From positions 1 to 36,414 of the forward strand of contig JAIBCE010000038.1 in the NCBI GenBank assembly GCA_019694315.1: 36,414 bases of DNA, in the 5' to 3' direction. Positions 32,320 through 36,414 of this stretch are shown piece by piece. Each line of letters opens with the position of its first letter. Position 1 is the first letter of the stretch. This stretch comes from Sandaracinaceae bacterium. GTDB lineage: Bacteria > Myxococcota_A > Polyangia > Polyangiales > Sandaracinaceae. Below the pieces are notes generated by a model that was given only the letters and a program-made list of their open reading frames with translations, was not told the DNA's origin and made no database searches. A program made the position numbers and the translations under genes.

Positions 32320-33330
32320 TCGCATCGTGATCGTCCAGGTCTTCTCGTCGGCGGTGTCGACCTCGACCTCGCCGCCGAGGAAGGTGCGCAGCGTCTCCAG
32401 CTGCGTCTCGAAGTGCGAGCTCGGCTCGCTCGTCGTGAACACGCCGCCGCGGCCCATCGCCATGGGCACGAGGAGCTGATCGGCCAGGTGCTCGTCGACC
32501 GCGCCCTTGCTCTCGAGGTAGCGGAGCGAGGGTCCGATCGCCTGCTCGGCCACCTCTTCGGCGCGCGCGCCGCGATCGCCGAAGCCGCTGAACACCGCCG
32601 CGACGTTCGCGAAGCGGTGCACGACGTACACGACGTTGCCGGGCCCGAGCTCCTCGGGGTGATCGATGCGCTCGATCTCGTCCTTGCCGAGCGAGAGGCG
32701 ATCCTTGGCCACGCGCAGCTCTCGGTCGGCGATCGCCGGGGGCAGGCCCGCGCTCACCGCGATCACGCGGCGTCCCGTGACGGCGCCGCGCTCCTCGAGC
32801 TCGAGGTGATCGAGCGCGCTCGGCGTGACCTTCATGCGTACGCGGCCGCCGCCCTTGGGAAAGAAGCCGGGGCGCTCGAGCGTCAGCTCCACCTGCGCGC
32901 CCATCTTCGTGAGCACCGGGAGGAAGCTCCAGGCGAGGAATTCGAACGGCGGCGCCGCTGGGTTGTGCGTGCCGCCCTCCACCGTGATCGTGCTCGGCTC
33001 GCTCGCGCGCAGGAGCGCGGGCAGCACCGTCTGGAGCACGAGCGTGGCCGAGCCCGCCGTGCCCACGCTGAAGCTGCGATCGCCGCCGTGCACCGTGCGC
33101 GGTTTGAACGTGATCTCTCGCGAGCCCGGCTCCGCGCCGCTCACCTCGGCGTTCGACACGGCCTTGGCCGCCGCGATCGCCGTGAGGTGCTGCGCGAGCA
33201 GACCCGGCTTCTGTCGTCCTGCGCGGATGCGCTCCATGCGGAACGGCGTGCGCGTGAGGATCGACAGCGTGAGGGCGCTCCGCAGGATCTGCCCGCCGCC
33301 TTCACCAGCACTGCCATCGAGGACGATCAT
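32305..33330 (-). CDS. rtcA: RNA 3'-terminal phosphate cyclase
   Basis: It converts RNA 3'-phosphate ends to 2',3'-cyclic phosphates with ATP. The protein has 341 residues, the usual length. The N-terminal signature MIVLDGSAGEGGGQILRSALTL is at 1-22. HGGDRSFSVGTAGSATLVLQTVLP follows at about 92-115. RPGFFPKGGGRVRM is at about 155-168, and DEHLADQLLVPMAM holds the catalytic His (near residue 290). The ATG at 33330 is chosen from the conserved start; an upstream ATG at 33384 would add 18 unlikely residues. There is no rtcB or rtcR nearby. It is 81 bp downstream of the HMG-CoA reductase gene and could share its transcript. Confidence 0.95.
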   Translation of the reverse strand: MIVLDGSAGEGGGQILRSALTLSILTRTPFRMERIRAGRQKPGLLAQHLTAIAAAKAVSNAEVSGAEPGSREITFKPRTVHGGDRSFSVGTAGSATLVLQTVLPALLRASEPSTITVEGGTHNPAAPPFEFLAWSFLPVLTKMGAQVELTLERPGFFPKGGGRVRMKVTPSALDHLELEERGAVTGRRVIAVSAGLPPAIADRELRVAKDRLSLGKDEIERIDHPEELGPGNVVYVVHRFANVAAVFSGFGDRGARAEEVAEQAIGPSLRYLESKGAVDEHLADQLLVPMAMGRGGVFTTSEPSSHFETQLETLRTFLGGEVEVDTADEKTWTITMRGALL

Positions 33331-33411
33331 CGTGGCTCGAAGGTACCAGCCTGCGGATCGCGCGCGAAGTGGGTACGAACGCACCCACGCCCGCCCACCG
33401 TGCCGGCGCTC

Positions 33412-34776
33412 TCACTCCGCGGCGTCGACCATGCCGCGGTCGAGGCGGTGCAGCTCGGCGCGCGCGGCCTCGATCGTCACGTGGCCGCTCTCGGCGATGG
33501 CCTGCGCCACGCGCTCGACGAGCTCGCCCTTGGCTCCGGCCGCGATCGCGACCGAGCGCGCATGCAGCGCCATGTGACCGCGCTGGATGCCCACCGTGGC
33601 GAGCGCACGCAGCGCCGCGAGGTTCGAGGCCACGCCCACGCACGCGCAGAGCATCGAGAGCTCCTGCGCGGAGTCGACGCCCGCCGCGAGCAGGCCGAGG
33701 CGCGCGCCGTCGTGCACGCGCAGCGTGCCGCCCACGATGCCGAGCTGGAGGGGGATCTCCATGAGGCCCACGAGCCAGCCTGCGCGCTCGTGCGCGAAGG
33801 GACCGAGCCCGCCGAGGGTCGGCTCCGCGTCACCCGAGACATGCCCCGAGACGTGCCACGTGCAGAGCGGCGCGTAGCGACCGCCGCGCGCGGCGAACGC
33901 GTGCGCGCCCGCCTCGACCGCGCGCCAGTCGTTGCCGGTGGCGATCACCACGGGATCGATCCCGTTCATGATCCCCTTGTTGTGCGTGGCCGCGCGGTAC
34001 GGGTCGCGCGACGCGAATTGCGAGGCGCGCACGATGCCGTCGCGCACCTCCTCGCCGCTGTACCCCTCGGTCGCGAGCACGTGCGGCGGGATCGCGCAGC
34101 GCACGCGCACGCAGCGGCGATCCGAGAGGTTCGAGAGGATGCGCAGGCCCACGCGCCCGCCCGCGAGGCGCGCGACGCGCTCGGCGAGCGACTCGGCGAT
34201 CGTGTTGACGAGGTTCGCGCCCATCGCGTCGCGGCAGTCGACGAGCACGTGCACGACGAGCCAGCCGTCGCCGAGATCACGCACCTCGAGGTCGCGTGCG
34301 CCGCCGCCGCGCGAGACGAGGTTCGGCACCGCGCGATCGGCCGCGCGCAGGAGCTCGTCCTTGCGCGCGAGGATCGCGCTCGTCGCGCGCGCCGCGTCGG
34401 CCACGCCGTCGAGCTGGATCTGCGAGATCATGATCGGCGCGTCCGACTCGCTCGCGAAGCCGCCGCCCTCACGCACCATCTTCGCGGCGTTGCTCGCCGC
34501 GGCCACGACCGAGGGCTCCTCCACCACCATCGGCGCGAGGTAGTCGCGCCCGTTCATCTGCAGGTTGAGCGCGAGCGCGAAGGGCATGGCGTAGGTGCCG
34601 ATCACGTTCTCGATCGTCTTGTCCGCGGTCTTGGTGTCGAGGCCGCCTGCGCGCACGTCGAGCGCGCCGAGCACCGCGTCGAGCTCGCGCACGGGCACAC
34701 CGAGCACCTCCGCCGCCGCGCGTCGGCGATCGGCCAAGGACAGCTTGTAGAAGCCGGGGATGCGCGAGGTGACCAT
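33412..34776 (-). CDS. mvaA: Hydroxymethylglutaryl-CoA reductase, class II
   Basis: It reduces HMG-CoA to mevalonate (or the reverse in catabolic versions). The protein has 454 residues. ENVIGTYAMPFALALNLQMNG is at 56-76, VVEEPSVVAAAS with the catalytic Glu near 86-87, DAMGAN at 183-188, the catalytic Lys in HNKGIMNG (K267), Asp in GNDW (D283), and HMALHARSVA near 401-410 with the general-base His. This is the class II (bacterial) form. Its neighbour upstream is a phosphomevalonate-kinase-like gene 32 bp away, so it serves the mevalonate route to isoprenoids. mvaS, mvaK1 and mvaD are not in the window. Confidence 0.95.
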   Translation of the reverse strand: MVTSRIPGFYKLSLADRRRAAAEVLGVPVRELDAVLGALDVRAGGLDTKTADKTIENVIGTYAMPFALALNLQMNGRDYLAPMVVEEPSVVAAASNAAKMVREGGGFASESDAPIMISQIQLDGVADAARATSAILARKDELLRAADRAVPNLVSRGGGARDLEVRDLGDGWLVVHVLVDCRDAMGANLVNTIAESLAERVARLAGGRVGLRILSNLSDRRCVRVRCAIPPHVLATEGYSGEEVRDGIVRASQFASRDPYRAATHNKGIMNGIDPVVIATGNDWRAVEAGAHAFAARGGRYAPLCTWHVSGHVSGDAEPTLGGLGPFAHERAGWLVGLMEIPLQLGIVGGTLRVHDGARLGLLAAGVDSAQELSMLCACVGVASNLAALRALATVGIQRGHMALHARSVAIAAGAKGELVERVAQAIAESGHVTIEAARAELHRLDRGMVDAAE

Positions 34777-34808
34777 CGTGGGTGGCTCCGGAGGTGAGGG
34801 CCGCGCCC

Positions 34809-35825
34809 TCAGGAAAGAACCGGCGGTGGCTCGGATCGGACGCCGTCCGCGCCGAGCTTCATGGGGACCAGGACGAGGCCCGCGAGCTTGCAGCGGGTCT
34901 CGAAGCGCAGCGCGGAGGCCTCGTCTGCGAAGAGGGCCACGGCCACGTCGCCGCCGCCCGCGCCCGAGGGCTTGGCCGCGCCGTCCTCGGCGACCGCGAG
35001 CTCGGCGGCCTGCGCGAGCGCGGGCGTGACGATCGGCACGCCCGCCTTCTCGCCGAGCGTACGGAGCGCCTCGTGGTGCGCGCGCACGGCCTCGATGCCG
35101 GCCTGCACGTCGTCATCGGCGAAGGCGTCGATGAACGCCGAGCTCGCGTCGGCGATGTCGCTCATGCTCTCTTCGTAGCGGTCACGATCGCTGTCGGCGA
35201 GCGTCTTGACCGCGCGCACGAAGTCGCTCGTGCGGGCCGGCGTGCCCGTCCACACCACGCGCCACACGAAGCTCGGCGCCGGCTCGATCGACTCGACGTC
35301 GATGCCGTCGTCGTCCTTGCTCACCACGACGAAGCCGCCGAGCGCCGAGGCGATCACGTCCGCGCCGCTGCCCTCGGGCGCCACCGCGCGGTGGCCCTCG
35401 AGCGCGAGCGCGAGGATCTCGTGTCGTTCCGCGTCCACGTCGCGCCCCTGCGCGGCAGCCACCGCGGCGGCCGTGGCCACCGAGGCCGCAGCCGAGGAGC
35501 CCAGGCCGAGCTTTCGCTCGCCATCGCGCAGGCTCGAGACATCGAGGTGGAGGTCCATCGTGACGGCGCCGAAGAGCGCTTCGGCCTTCTCACGGGTTAG
35601 CAGGACCTCGGGCGGGAACCTCGTCGCGTCGGGCGAGCCGCTCGAAGCCGACGGTGAGCCGTCGGCGACTCCCAGCGAAGCGTCGATGGGATCGAGGGCG
35701 ACACGGGCCCGTCGGCTCACCGCGGCGACGAGCGCCGAGGCACCCTCCAGCACGGCGTACTCGCCTGAGATCATGAGCTTTCCAGGCGCGCTGGCGTGGA
35801 TGCGGCGGAGGGAGTTCTTGTCCAT
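34809..35825 (-). CDS. GHMP kinase, probably phosphomevalonate kinase
   Basis: The protein has 338 residues from the ATG at 35825. An upstream in-frame start at 35852 is possible. SAPGKLMISGEYAVLEG (about 12-28) and the ATP loop KLGLGSSAAASVATAAA (about 106-122) are GHMP kinase motifs. GSGADVIASALGGF and KPSGAGGGDVAVALF at the end resemble phosphomevalonate kinases of the Erg8 type more than mevalonate kinases. It is probably co-transcribed with mvaA (32-bp gap) and would phosphorylate mevalonate-5-phosphate (symbol mvaK2 if confirmed). A mevalonate kinase role is the main alternative. Confidence 0.78.
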   Translation of the reverse strand: MDKNSLRRIHASAPGKLMISGEYAVLEGASALVAAVSRRARVALDPIDASLGVADGSPSASSGSPDATRFPPEVLLTREKAEALFGAVTMDLHLDVSSLRDGERKLGLGSSAAASVATAAAVAAAQGRDVDAERHEILALALEGHRAVAPEGSGADVIASALGGFVVVSKDDDGIDVESIEPAPSFVWRVVWTGTPARTSDFVRAVKTLADSDRDRYEESMSDIADASSAFIDAFADDDVQAGIEAVRAHHEALRTLGEKAGVPIVTPALAQAAELAVAEDGAAKPSGAGGGDVAVALFADEASALRFETRCKLAGLVLVPMKLGADGVRSEPPPVLS

Positions 35826-35897
35826 GAAGGAGAGGTGGCGAGCCTGACACAAAACGCGGGCATCGACCGCCCGCGAGGCCCGGTCGGGCCATGAGCG

Positions 35898-36414
35898 TCA
35901 CGGATCGACGTCGATGCGACCGAGCGCCGCGAGGAATGCGACGGCCTCGTCGCGCTTCTCGAGCCTCCGTGCGTCGGGCAGCGCGCGCAGGAGCAGCTTG
36001 CCGTAGCCCTTGGATCGGAGGCGCGGATCGAGGATCGCGACCAGGCCGCGATCGGTCCTCGTGCGCACGAGGCGACCGAAGCCCTGGCGCAGCGTGAGCG
36101 CGGCCGAGGGGAGGAGGAATTCCTTGAAGGCCGAGAGGCCTTCGTCCTCCAGGCGGCTGCAGCGAGCGGCCACGAGCGGATCGGTCGGCACGTCGAAGGG
36201 CACGCGATCGAGCACCACGAGGCGGAGCGCGTGGCCGGGCACATCGACGCCCTCCCAGAAGCCCAGCGTCGCGAAGAGCACGGCGTGGCCGTGCGCCCGG
36301 AAGCGCGTGAGCAGCTCGTGCTTGGGCAGCTCGCCCTGCACGAGCACCTCGGTGCCGCGTCGGCGCAGCGCGGGCGCGAGCGCGCGGCTCAGCTCGAGCT
36401 GCATGCGCACCGAG
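35898..36414 (-). CDS. DinG/Rad3-like ATP-dependent helicase, C-terminal part (runs off the window end)
   Basis: About 172 residues of an open frame enter from the window edge; the N-terminal motor domain is missing. Visible motifs are ATLGFWEGVDVPGHALRLVVLDRVPF (helicase motif V region, typical of DinG/YoaA 'FWEGVD.PG') and ALTLRQGFGRLVRTRTDRGLVAILDPR (motif VI, 'RQGFGRLIR...D.G'). It stops at 35898, 72 bp before the kinase gene. The family unwinds DNA 5' to 3', often with an iron-sulfur cluster in the missing part. It is ahead of the mevalonate genes on the same strand. Confidence 0.85.
   Translation of the reverse strand, partial: SVRMQLELSRALAPALRRRGTEVLVQGELPKHELLTRFRAHGHAVLFATLGFWEGVDVPGHALRLVVLDRVPFDVPTDPLVAARCSRLEDEGLSAFKEFLLPSAALTLRQGFGRLVRTRTDRGLVAILDPRLRSKGYGKLLLRALPDARRLEKRDEAVAFLAALGRIDVDP

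Noticed and set aside
31582..34797. 1071-residue plus-strand open frame
   Set aside because: It is antisense to the MBL-fold, rtcA and mvaA genes, which all have clear family motifs; the product is Arg/His-rich nonsense.

Overview
The window is very GC-rich, with dense genes that use G or C at third codon positions. It looks like a chromosomal segment of a myxobacterium, most likely a Sandaracinus-like or other Polyangiales member of Myxococcota. The clues are lipoproteins with Asp-Ala-Pro-rich linkers, a Myxococcus-type Cys-rich repeat (DUF4215), an IgGFc-binding-type lipoprotein, mevalonate-pathway genes and a myxobacterial-style retron. The taxonomic call is inference from gene content; there is no rRNA gene in the window.

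Layout. 1-5066: a truncated lipoprotein gene, divergent from a secreted beta-helix lipoprotein; a translationally coupled pair of membrane proteins with charged low-complexity tails; ssb. 5067-5417: a non-coding stretch with a duplicated structured element. 5418-13424: trxC, an IgGFc-binding-like lipoprotein, a lytic transglycosylase, a glutathione S-transferase, a small Cys-rich secreted protein, and two tandem paralogous lipoproteins with LamG-like C-termini. 13602-19713: uvrB, an unknown protein, two related zinc-ribbon proteins, a frameshifted outer-membrane barrel gene and an ABC-2 permease. 19714-22706: a REPIN-like repeat, then a three-gene minus-strand operon (small partner protein, GMC oxidoreductase, CruF-like membrane protein).

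22770-28736 is the highlight: a complete retron on the minus strand. In transcription order it has a HEAT/ARM-repeat protein, a winged-helix plus SWIM zinc-finger protein coupled to it by a TGATG overlap, a structured msr-msd RNA (24963-25208) and a long retron reverse transcriptase. This order matches what I recall as the type XIII retron defence architecture (RT, ARM, WHSWIM). The RNA has a 24-bp interrupted a1/a2 stem and a 27-bp msd hairpin, both read directly from the sequence. A 12-copy, 13-bp tandem array lies between the RNA and the RT gene and runs exactly up to the a2 sequence. I know of no description of such an array.

28737-36414: a LuxR-type regulator with a dyad in its promoter region, a PP2C phosphatase and an MBL-fold lipoprotein, a 76-bp duplicated repeat overlapping the end of rtcA, then rtcA, class II HMG-CoA reductase and a phosphomevalonate-kinase-like GHMP kinase in one direction, and the C-terminal end of a DinG/Rad3-like helicase. 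No tRNA, rRNA, CRISPR array or insertion-sequence transposase was seen.
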